DNA from: Mycolicibacter kumamotonensis
GTDB taxonomy: Bacteria; Actinomycetota; Actinomycetes; Mycobacteriales; Mycobacteriaceae
Assembly (NCBI RefSeq): GCF_002086285.1
Contig: NZ_MVHU01000011.1
Coordinates: 1-64,000 of the forward strand
Length of the DNA: 64,000 nt
Direction: 5' to 3'
The notes beneath the pieces were generated by a model. The model did not search any database. It saw nothing but the letters and a program-made list of their open reading frames with translations, and had not been told where the DNA came from. The position numbers and the translations under genes are program-made. Each line of letters begins with the position of its first letter. Positions within the stretch are counted from its first letter, which is position 1. Below are positions 57,164-64,000 of this stretch, one piece after another.

Positions 57164-58432
57164 TCAGTCATCGTCGAGCGCCGGGATCACCACGATGGTG
57201 GCCGCCGCGGGGTCTGCCTCACCGGCGATGGCGGGCACGACATCGGCGCCGACTCCGCAGCCGGCGGCCCGGGTCATCGTCGCGCCGACGGTCCGGCCGG
57301 TGGTGGCGCCCATGGCGCGTCCGGCGAGGCTGGCCAAGGCCATCTCACCGAACATGGCGTCCTCAGCGGCGAATGCCGCTGCCGGGGCGGCCGCGCTCGC
57401 CGGCATGGCCAGGACGACCGGATGGGTCACCGGCGCGGACGTGGCCCAGGCCGTCGGTACCGACAGCTTTCCGACCAGCGCCGCTCGGCCGAGAGCGGCC
57501 GCCGCGGGCCGTCCACCGAGGCCTGCCGCCGGAACGGCCTCGTGCGCCAAGGACGACAACGGGGTCAGCGCGCCGGTGATGGCTTTCGGCCCGGCCAGGT
57601 AGGAGCTGACACCCATCGCATTGATCGGCCAGCTCCAGATCTGGCCGAACGACAGCAATGGACCGCCCGGGATGGTCGACCATCCCAACAGCGGGCTGTA
57701 TGCCCCAGTGAGGGCCGACATGATCGTGTTCCAGTTGCCCAGGTCGGTGTTGAGGGCTCCGGGCAACGTGGCTCCGGCCGGGTTTGCCGACAGCGATTTC
57801 AGCGCGCTCGGCAGCAGGTTCAGCATCTGGGAGACCTGTTGTCCCACTGAGCCTTCCGAGGTGGCGGCGGCCTGCGCGGTCGCGGCCGCCTGATCGGTGA
57901 TGCCGGCCGGGTCGGTGGTCGGCGGCGGCTCGGCGAACGGTGTCAGTCGGGTGGCCGCGGCCGAGGCTCCGGCGTAGCCGTACATGGCCGCGGCATCCTG
58001 AGCCCACATCTCCGCGTAATGCGCCTCCGTGGCCGCGATGGCCGGGGTGTTGAGACCCAGGATGTTCGTGGCGATCAGCGTCATCAGCAGGCTGCGGTTC
58101 GCGGCGATCACCGGTGGCGGAACGGTCGCGGCGAACGCGGCCTCGTAGGCGGCGGCGGCCGCTGCCGCCTGGGCCCCCGCCTGCTCGGCCTGGCCGGCGA
58201 GCCCGCTCATCCACTCGACATACGGGGCGGCCGCCACCGACATGGCATCCGCGGACGCCCCATGCCAGTCGGCCGACAGGTCTGCCAGGACGGCCCCGTA
58301 TCCCGATGCCGCCGAGTGCAACTCGGCGGCCAGCTCGCTCCAGGCAGATGCCGCGGCCAGCAATGGGCCCGGGCCGGCCCCTGAATACATCCGGCCGGAA
58401 TTCACCTCCGGCGGTAACGCTCCGAAATCCAT
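57164..58432 (-). CDS. PPE family protein, SVP subgroup
   Basis: A 422-residue PPE protein starting [27 protein letters not shown] turn lies near residue 56. The middle is Ala/Pro/Thr-rich, and the C-terminal part has GKLSVPTAW. The end is acidic (IPALDDD). The ATG at 58432 matches the universal PPE start; longer frames are spurious. It lies 65 bp before the other PPE gene on the same strand, so they are probably co-transcribed; the two share the N-terminal fold but differ greatly in the middle. Confidence 0.92.
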   Translation of the reverse strand: MDFGALPPEVNSGRMYSGAGPGPLLAAASAWSELAAELHSAASGYGAVLADLSADWHGASADAMSVAAAPYVEWMSGLAGQAEQAGAQAAAAAAAYEAAFAATVPPPVIAANRSLLMTLIATNILGLNTPAIAATEAHYAEMWAQDAAAMYGYAGASAAATRLTPFAEPPPTTDPAGITDQAAATAQAAATSEGSVGQQVSQMLNLLPSALKSLSANPAGATLPGALNTDLGNWNTIMSALTGAYSPLLGWSTIPGGPLLSFGQIWSWPINAMGVSSYLAGPKAITGALTPLSSLAHEAVPAAGLGGRPAAAALGRAALVGKLSVPTAWATSAPVTHPVVLAMPASAAAPAAAFAAEDAMFGEMALASLAGRAMGATTGRTVGATMTRAAGCGVGADVVPAIAGEADPAAATIVVIPALDDD

Positions 58433-59106
58433 GTTCACCCAACCTTTGACAAACGCCTCAACAGATGCGGGGTCACCACGCCGGCTCCGGTGCCGCGAGG
58501 TGGGTCGTTCGCAGTGAATGCTTTGGGCGCCGGCTGCGAGCCCCGGAGGGCGGTGCGCCGGCACCGGTCATGGGGAACTCCGGCGGCTAGGAGCCCCGCT
58601 TACGCCACGGCCGGTGTATTCGGCGCTGCAGGTAGCCCTCAACGGCATGCGCCCAGGCGCCCGTCAACGATGCGGCTCTCACGACATGCTCGACAGACGG
58701 ACGTACCCGTGCGTTGCGAGGTGTGATCACTACGTAACCTCCTGGAAATACGGGTTATTCGCCTCATCGCCGAGTTGTCCGCCGATCGACGAACACTCAA
58801 ACTAGGACCACTTTCCACGGATTTGCTGTGTAAGGACTGGGAAATGAATTTCGAAAGTCCCTGTTGGACAAACCGAGTGAGGAAGGTCACGCACGCCACC
58901 AGTCTCCCCGCGCTTATCCGGCAAGACCCGGTCCAGAGCATTTCCGTTATACCGCAACGGTATTAGAGCCTCGGCACATCTACGAACCCTGGCTGTAGTA
59001 ATTCGGCGCGCCACCGGACGGTCACCACGGCGTAGTGACGAGTCTCGCATTAGATATCACGTTATGCGAGATAAATTCGCCCGCAACACTTCCCGTAACT
59101 AGAGGG
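58433..59106. other. 674-bp intergenic region
   Basis: I see no convincing gene here; short frames on both strands have no ribosome site and atypical composition. The part from about 58730 to 59060 is unusually A/T-rich for this genome and should hold the promoter of the PPE pair. A perfect small palindrome, ATACCG-CAA-CGGTAT at 58949-58963, could be a regulator site. No PE gene is hidden here. Confidence 0.5.
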
Positions 59107-60021
59107 CTAGCTACGGGTGGCGGCGACGTAGCGGATCGCGGCCGGGGCGCCATCGAGCTCACGGTCGGTCAACCGGGGCAGCCGGGCGGCGGCGAACAGG
59201 TCCGCGATCCCGGAGTCGACTGTCATCCAGCCGCTTTCGGTCAGGTGGCGCACCACATCGGTGTGCTCTCCGGAATAGAACGGTCCGGGCCCGGTCAGGC
59301 TCAGGCCGCGGCGCCGCCAGCGCTCGACGAGGGATTCGTTGTGCACCGCCTGCGGCCGGCTCGGCGGCACCGCATGGTCGGCGGCGAGCCGACTGCCCGG
59401 GGCACTCAGCGCGCTGACACCGTCGAGCAGGCGGTTCTGCGCATCCGAGGGCACGTACCAGACCAGCAGGCCCTCGATGACCCATGCGGTGGGTGCGGTG
59501 GCGTCGAAACCCACCCGCCGCAGCGCCGCCGGCCAGTCGCCACGCAGGTCGACTCCGACCGCACGACGGTTGACGCTCGGCGCACTGCCCCAGGCCCGCA
59601 TGGTGGTGGCCTTGAAGTCGACCACCGGAGGGTGGTCCACTTCGTAGACGATGGTCTCGGCCGGCCACCACAACCGGTAGGCGCGGGTGTCCAGTCCCGA
59701 TCCCAGGATCACCGCCTGGCGGATCCCCCCGCGCGCGGCGTCGGTGAAGAAGGCGTCGAAGAATGTGGTGCGGGCCGCGGAGAACTCGGCCAGCCGCGGA
59801 AACCCGCCGTCCTTGCCGAGCCGGCTGATGTCCAGATCACCGTCGGCTACCCGAATACAGAAATCCAGCCCCACCTTGTGCACCAGCGGCGCGGCGAACG
59901 GGTCGTTGATCAGGCCCCGAGACGTCGCTGCGGCCCGCGCCGCGGCCAGCACCGTCGCGATGACGCCGGCGCCGGTGGCCAGGCTCCCGGTGTCATCCCG
60001 GGAAGCGGGCGCCGTGCTCAT
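59107..60021 (-). CDS. SAM-dependent methyltransferase (UPF0677/TIGR00027 family)
   Basis: A 304-residue class I methyltransferase of the family expanded in mycobacteria. Typical segments are SRGLINDPFAAPLV, the SAM-site motif QAVILGSGLDTRAYRLWW, YEVDHPPVVDFK and WVIEGLLVWYVP. The ATG at 60021 (MSTAPAS) is preferred over one seven codons upstream. The substrate is not known; the family resembles leucine carboxyl methyltransferases. Confidence 0.9.
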   Translation of the reverse strand: MSTAPASRDDTGSLATGAGVIATVLAAARAAATSRGLINDPFAAPLVHKVGLDFCIRVADGDLDISRLGKDGGFPRLAEFSAARTTFFDAFFTDAARGGIRQAVILGSGLDTRAYRLWWPAETIVYEVDHPPVVDFKATTMRAWGSAPSVNRRAVGVDLRGDWPAALRRVGFDATAPTAWVIEGLLVWYVPSDAQNRLLDGVSALSAPGSRLAADHAVPPSRPQAVHNESLVERWRRRGLSLTGPGPFYSGEHTDVVRHLTESGWMTVDSGIADLFAAARLPRLTDRELDGAPAAIRYVAATRS

Positions 60022-60047
60022 GGGAGTCCACCGTGGCGGCACGACGG

Positions 60048-60728
60048 TCAGTGCATCCTTCTGCCGGCCGGCACCCCGTGCACGACCGCCCGGACCCGAT
60101 CATCCATCCCGCTCGCCGCGGCGAACAGCATCTCGTCGCCGGCCCGCAGCTCATCGGCCGCCCGCGGCAGGATGACCCCGTCGCCGCGCAGCACCGCGAC
60201 CAGGGCGGCGCCCTCGGGCAGCTCGATGTCGCAGACCTTGCGGCCGATCAGCGGATTGTCGTCGGGCAGCGTCAGCTTCGTCAGGCTCGCCTGGCCGCGC
60301 CGCAAGCCCATCAGTGGCACCAGGTGGCCGACGTCGATGGCGCCTTCCACCGCGGCGACCATCGCGCGCGGGGTGGAGACCGCCACGTCGATACCCCAGT
60401 CCTCGGTGAACAGCGGCTCGTTGCGCGCGTTGTTGACCCGGGCCACCACCCGGGCCACCCCGAACTCGGCCTTGGCCAGCAGCGCGGTGGCCAGGTTGGC
60501 CTTGTCATCACCGGTGGCGGCGATCACCACGTCACAGATCTCGATACCGCATTCCTGCAGCGCCGACAGCTCACAGGAGTCGGCGAGCAGCCACTCGGCC
60601 TCGGGGACGGAATGCGGCTCATAGTGCGCCGGATTGCGCTCGATGAGCAGCACCCGGTGGCCGTCGCCGATCAATTCCCGTGCGACGGATCGTCCGACCG
60701 CGCCGGCACCGGCGATTCCGATGCGCAT
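60048..60728 (-). CDS. TrkA-type (RCK) potassium-channel/transport regulatory protein
   Basis: A 226-residue protein with an RCK_N domain (MRIGIAGAGAVGRSVARELIGDGH, with NAD(H)-binding GAGAVG and ATGDDKANL) and an RCK_C domain from about residue 140. It is the same size and pattern as CeoC/CeoB of M. tuberculosis. No TrkG/H-type pore is adjacent, but a CPA1-type antiporter is divergently encoded 157 bp away. It probably gates a potassium system in response to nucleotide ligand. Confidence 0.9.
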   Translation of the reverse strand: MRIGIAGAGAVGRSVARELIGDGHRVLLIERNPAHYEPHSVPEAEWLLADSCELSALQECGIEICDVVIAATGDDKANLATALLAKAEFGVARVVARVNNARNEPLFTEDWGIDVAVSTPRAMVAAVEGAIDVGHLVPLMGLRRGQASLTKLTLPDDNPLIGRKVCDIELPEGAALVAVLRGDGVILPRAADELRAGDEMLFAAASGMDDRVRAVVHGVPAGRRMH

Positions 60729-60885
60729 GATCGCTCCCCTCGTCCCCGGGCTGCCCCCGGCCGCTCCGGGCGTAACACGGTTGTGACAGCGCTACTGATT
60801 TACTGACAGATAACACGAACCCGCTGACTTTGAGCGAATCACACGAGTGGGTTCGACCGCCACCGCCGGCCCGAATGGGGATCAG

Positions 60886-62382
60886 ATGAGCCTGGAGCAG
60901 CTGTACCTGGCTCTGCTGATCGGGGGCTTGGTACTGCTGGCCAGCATCATCGCCACCCGGGCGGCGGATCGAGTCGGCTTGCCCAGCCTGCTGCTGTTCC
61001 TGCTGGTCGGGGTGGCGATCGGCAACGACGGGCTGGGTCTCGACTTCTCCGACGTGCAACTGGCCAGTGACCTGGGCACCACCGCGCTGGCGGTGATCCT
61101 GGTCGAGGGCGGTTTGACGACGCGCTTCGCCAACATCCGCAAACTGCTGGCGCCGGCGGCGGTGCTGGCCACCGTCGGCGTCGTGACCAGCATGGCGGTG
61201 ATCGCGGTGGCCGCGCACCTGCTGCTGGGCATCAGCTGGCAGCTGGCCTTCCTGCTGGGCGCGATCGTCTCGCCCACCGACGCCGCCGCGGTGTTCTCCA
61301 TCCTGCGCGTGCTGCCTCTACCGCGGCGGGTGGCCGGTCTGCTGGAGGCCGAGTCCGGCTTCAACGACGCGCCCGCGGCGATCGTGGTGCTGATGCTGAG
61401 CACCATGCCGCTGACGATCGCACCGATCCACGCCGTCGGCGACGTGATCTTCGAGTTGGTGATCGGATCGGCGATCGGATTGGTCGCCGGGTTGCTCGGG
61501 GCGATGATGCTGCGGCGGGCCGCACTGCCGGCGTCCGGCCTGTATCCGCTGGCGACGTTCGGGCTGGGCATGGTGGCGTTCGCCGCCGCCGCCTCGGTGC
61601 ACGCCAGTGGCTTCATCGCCGCCTACCTGTCCGGGGTGGTGCTGGCGAACTCCGGGCTGCCGCACCGCGCGGCCATCCGCTCGTTCGCCGAGGGGCTGGG
61701 CTGGCTGGCGCAGATCGGGCTGTTCGTGCTGCTCGGCCTGCTGGTGAGCCCCAGCCAGCTCTCCGAGGAGCTGGTGCCGGCGCTGCTGATCGGGGCGGTG
61801 CTGCTGCTGTTGAGCCGCCCGATATCGGTGGTGGCCTCGCTGATCTGGTTCAGGGTGCCCTGGCGTGAGCAGATCTTCTTGTCCTGGGCCGGTCTGCGTG
61901 GAGCGGTTCCGATCGTGCTCGCCACGTTCCCGATCGTCGAGGGCGTGCCGGACAGCTATCGGCTGCTCAACATCGTGTTCATCCTGGTGGTGGTCTACAC
62001 CGTGGTTCAGGGCCCCAGCCTGGGTCTGTTCGCCCACTGGCTGGGGCTGATACCGCGCGACACCACCCGCGAGATCCAGGTCGAGGCGGCGCCGCTGGAC
62101 GTGTTGGAAGCCGAGCTGTTGACGATGACGGTGCAGCCGGAATCCAAGCTGCACAACGTCTCGCTGCTCGAGCTGCGGCTGCCCGACCCTAGCGTCATCA
62201 CCTTGATCATCCGCAAGGGCGACACCTTCGTTCCGCAGCCCGATACCCGCATCGCGGTGGGCGACGAACTGCTCATCGTCACCACCAGCAAGACCCGCGC
62301 CCTAGCGGAAAGCCGGCTGCGGGCGGTCAGCCGGCGCGGCAAATTGGCCCACTGGTTCGACGAGTACGGCGACTCGGAGTGA
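60886..62382 (+). CDS. CPA1-type potassium/proton antiporter with RCK_C domain
   Basis: A 498-residue antiporter of the CvrA/NhaP2 type. About 12 membrane helices include VEGGLTTRF, IVSPTDAAAVFSIL, ESGFNDAPAAIVV (the ND ion site) and SWAGLRGAVPIVLAT. A cytoplasmic RCK_C domain covers about residues 410-490 (LLELRLPDPSVITLII, then DELLIVTTS). The ATG at 60886 has GGGGAT upstream; a GTG at 60847 is less likely. It probably exchanges K+ for H+ and works with the divergent RCK protein. Confidence 0.9.
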   Translation: MSLEQLYLALLIGGLVLLASIIATRAADRVGLPSLLLFLLVGVAIGNDGLGLDFSDVQLASDLGTTALAVILVEGGLTTRFANIRKLLAPAAVLATVGVVTSMAVIAVAAHLLLGISWQLAFLLGAIVSPTDAAAVFSILRVLPLPRRVAGLLEAESGFNDAPAAIVVLMLSTMPLTIAPIHAVGDVIFELVIGSAIGLVAGLLGAMMLRRAALPASGLYPLATFGLGMVAFAAAASVHASGFIAAYLSGVVLANSGLPHRAAIRSFAEGLGWLAQIGLFVLLGLLVSPSQLSEELVPALLIGAVLLLLSRPISVVASLIWFRVPWREQIFLSWAGLRGAVPIVLATFPIVEGVPDSYRLLNIVFILVVVYTVVQGPSLGLFAHWLGLIPRDTTREIQVEAAPLDVLEAELLTMTVQPESKLHNVSLLELRLPDPSVITLIIRKGDTFVPQPDTRIAVGDELLIVTTSKTRALAESRLRAVSRRGKLAHWFDEYGDSE

Positions 62383-62392
62383 GCCCCGCTCG

Positions 62393-63508
62393 CTAGCGCA
62401 GGGTGATCAGCGGGATCGCGGTCTCGGCCGGGGTGAGGCCGCCGTGGAAGCCCACCAGCTGCGCCGTCTGCGGCGGTTCGTGTTCGGTCGCCAGGATCGC
62501 GGTGTCGTCGCTACAGGTGACCACGACGTCGCCGATGCGGGCCAGGTGCTCCTCGCGCACCGGCCCGAACACGCCTGCGGCGACGGCCTGTTCGCGGGTT
62601 TGCACCAGGGCCTTACCGGCGAGCAGTTCGGTCCAGGCGGCCAGCACATCTGCTGTTGCGCCGGGTTCGGTGTGCAGGTAGCGCACCCGGGGCTCGCCGG
62701 CGACCACCCGGATTCCCGCGCCCAGACGCGGGTCGGCATCCAGGTCGATGCGCGCCTGGTCCGGTACGTTCAGGCCCCCGTGGTCGGCGGTGACCACCAG
62801 CGCGGCGTCGTCCGGCAGCTGTTCGAGAAGGTGCCGCAGCAGCGCGTCGACCTTGGCCGCGGCGGTGTGCCAGTGGCCTGAGCCGATGCCCGAGACGTGC
62901 GCCGCGTGATCCAGCGCCGCGGTGTAGCCGTAGACCAGACCGGGTGCCGCCGCCAGTTCCGCGGCGACCCGAGCGGCATAGTGCTCGCCCTTGGCGGTCG
63001 GGCGGAACTCAGCGCCCCGGTAGGCGGCCTCGGTCAGCCCGCTGCCGATGAACATCTCCGGCAGCACCGCGCGGGCGCTGATGCCCGCGCCGCGTAGCCG
63101 CTCGAACCAGGTCGGCACCGGCTGCCAGGTGTCCGGCGGCGGGTCGGCGGCCCAGAAGATGTGGGTCAGCACCCGCTCGGTTCCGGGCACGTTGACGGTG
63201 AAGCCCAGCACCCCGTGCTCCCCCGGCAGCGCGCCGGTGCCCAGCGACACCAGGCTGGTCGGCGTGGTGGACGGGAAAGTACAGGTCAGCTGGGCCAGCT
63301 GCCCGGTGTCGCCGGCCAGCACCGAGGCCAGCAGCGGCGCATCGGGGGCCAGCTGCGGCAACAGGTGATAACCCAGGCCGTCGACCAGGACCACTGCCAG
63401 CCGGCGCACGTCGCCGATCCGCTCTCGCAGGCCCAGGATGTCGGTCGCGCCTGGAGTTCCGAGCGCAGCGGCCGCGGACGGCAGGATGTCGCAGATCGAA
63501 CCGGGCAC
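62393..63508 (-). CDS. alkaline phosphatase-superfamily phosphodiesterase/pyrophosphatase
   Basis: A 371-residue metal hydrolase of the nucleotide pyrophosphatase/phosphodiesterase group. It has the metal site VVLVDGLGYHLL, nucleophile region TFPSTTPTSLVSLGTG (Thr as likely nucleophile), then LDHAAHVSGIGS with metal ligands and VVTADHGGL. It has no signal peptide. The start is GTG at 63508. It is convergent with the antiporter, 10 bp between stop codons. The natural substrate is unknown. Confidence 0.88.
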   Translation of the reverse strand: MPGSICDILPSAAAALGTPGATDILGLRERIGDVRRLAVVLVDGLGYHLLPQLAPDAPLLASVLAGDTGQLAQLTCTFPSTTPTSLVSLGTGALPGEHGVLGFTVNVPGTERVLTHIFWAADPPPDTWQPVPTWFERLRGAGISARAVLPEMFIGSGLTEAAYRGAEFRPTAKGEHYAARVAAELAAAPGLVYGYTAALDHAAHVSGIGSGHWHTAAAKVDALLRHLLEQLPDDAALVVTADHGGLNVPDQARIDLDADPRLGAGIRVVAGEPRVRYLHTEPGATADVLAAWTELLAGKALVQTREQAVAAGVFGPVREEHLARIGDVVVTCSDDTAILATEHEPPQTAQLVGFHGGLTPAETAIPLITLR

Positions 63509-63567
63509 CGGTTCAGCCTGCCACCCCCGACGCCCTCGCCAACGGCCAGACTCGCCCTCGGGCAGCG

Positions 63568-64000
63568 CTATCCGAGGCCGTCGACGGGCTTGCTGGCGCT
63601 GGAGTTGGCCTTCTTCGCGCCGTTACCGGCCGAAGAGCCACCCGAGCCACCGGGACCGCCACCGCTGCCGCCGGATCCCCCGGAGCCGTTACCGGTGCTG
63701 GGGAGGCTGAACTTGGGCAGGCTGGGTGTGTTGTTGGAATCGTCGCTCTCGGAGCCGTGTTCGGCACCGCCGGGAGTGCCGTCGGCGGGAGTCGCGTCGG
63801 TGGGGCTGTCGGGGGTGCCGTACCCGGGAGTCGCGTCGGCGGTGCCCGGTGCGTCGTGGAACAACTGGTCGAGCTGGGCCAGCCGGTCCTGAAGGACGCC
63901 GAGGTCGCCGAGTTCGCCGGGGTCAGCGGGCAGGAGCCCGGCCGGGTCCACGTCGGCGCCGGCCGTTGCCGCGCCCACCACGGTGTCGAGCAGGTCGTCG
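63568..64000 (-). CDS. C-terminal part of a Gly/Pro/Thr-rich protein (5' end outside window)
   Basis: An open frame runs in from the right edge and ends in TAG at 63568, giving at least 144 residues. The visible part begins DDLLDTVVGAATAGADVDPAGLL. A short helical segment (LGVLQDRLAQLDQLFHD) follows, then a Pro/Thr/Asp-rich stretch and a Gly/Ser-rich end (GSGGSGGSGGGPGG) with a final basic AKKANSSASK. It has no recognisable domain. The low-complexity tail suggests a linker or surface-exposed region; the start and function lie outside the window. Confidence 0.6.
   Translation of the reverse strand, partial: DDLLDTVVGAATAGADVDPAGLLPADPGELGDLGVLQDRLAQLDQLFHDAPGTADATPGYGTPDSPTDATPADGTPGGAEHGSESDDSNNTPSLPKFSLPSTGNGSGGSGGSGGGPGGSGGSSAGNGAKKANSSASKPVDGLG

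Noticed and set aside
58639..59050. Small minus-strand frames (about 80-100 codons) upstream of the PPE genes
   Set aside because: No ribosome site, basic atypical composition, and no resemblance to PE proteins.

Overview
The window is GC-rich actinobacterial chromosome and almost certainly mycobacterial. It carries PPE proteins of the SVP subclass, glycine-rich PGRS-type proteins, F420-linked enzymes (Fgd1, a DDN-family reductase), a mycofactocin-type SDR, PknG, VirR and SodC. Gene order largely follows the Mycobacterium tuberculosis interval Rv0439c to Rv0406c (recalled from memory), read in the opposite direction: SDR-moeA2-psd-pssA, AAA ATPase, LON protein-ybdK-sodC-virR-DUF3263, def-GNAT-xthA-ctpH, thiC-thiD-hydrolase, lpqL, thiG-thiS-thiO/thiE, mutT3, glnX-glnH-pknG and fgd1-metallo-beta-lactamase. 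The PGRS-like proteins without a PE domain, and several insertions into this backbone, suggest a non-tuberculous species, perhaps of the Mycolicibacter / M. terrae type. That placement is inference.

Layout. 1-3.1 kb: the C-terminally truncated start of a PGRS-like secreted protein and two PH-domain membrane proteins. 3.2-9.8 kb: SDR, molybdopterin molybdotransferase, the phosphatidylethanolamine pair psd-pssA, a secreted chorismate mutase and a CDC48-like ATPase. 9.8-14.2 kb: a VOC-SRPBCC fusion, a DDN-type reductase, and a P450/TetR/SDR island with a repeated candidate operator. 14.2-17.6 kb: LON, YbdK, SodC, VirR and DUF3263, all on the minus strand. 17.8-25.5 kb: deformylase, GNAT, exonuclease III and the giant P-type ATPase CtpH, flanked by two small membrane proteins that share a motif. 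25.5-26.2 kb: a minus-strand M-box (Mg2+) riboswitch leader followed by two small ORFs. 26.3-31.4 kb: a DHA2 transporter, and a TPP-riboswitch-controlled thiC-thiD operon. 31.5-43.7 kb: flavin monooxygenase, double TetR, duplicated LpqL lipoprotein peptidases (one lacking the catalytic base), two more PGRS-like proteins, an SGNH hydrolase, thiOSG/thiE and MutT3. 43.8-48.4 kb: the glnX-glnH-pknG amino-acid-sensing operon.

The most unusual part is 48.5-51.7 kb, at the site where M. tuberculosis has pta-ackA. A tightly packed operon encodes an EspC-like type VII secretion substrate with a YxxxD motif, and a 498-residue WXG-like protein with a large C-terminal domain. Four complete paralogous small membrane proteins and a truncated fifth follow. 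From the large protein onward every junction is a 4-nt ATGA overlap. A 64-bp palindromic repeat, present again just upstream of the operon, ends the fifth copy.

51.8-64 kb: fgd1, a metallo-beta-lactamase-fold protein, a haemophore-like protein, DUF732, an SbtA-like bicarbonate transporter, two PPE-SVP genes with no PE partner, a methyltransferase, a TrkA/CPA1 cation pair, a phosphodiesterase-like protein and a partial Gly/Pro-rich protein. I saw no rRNA, tRNA, CRISPR array, transposase or integrase.
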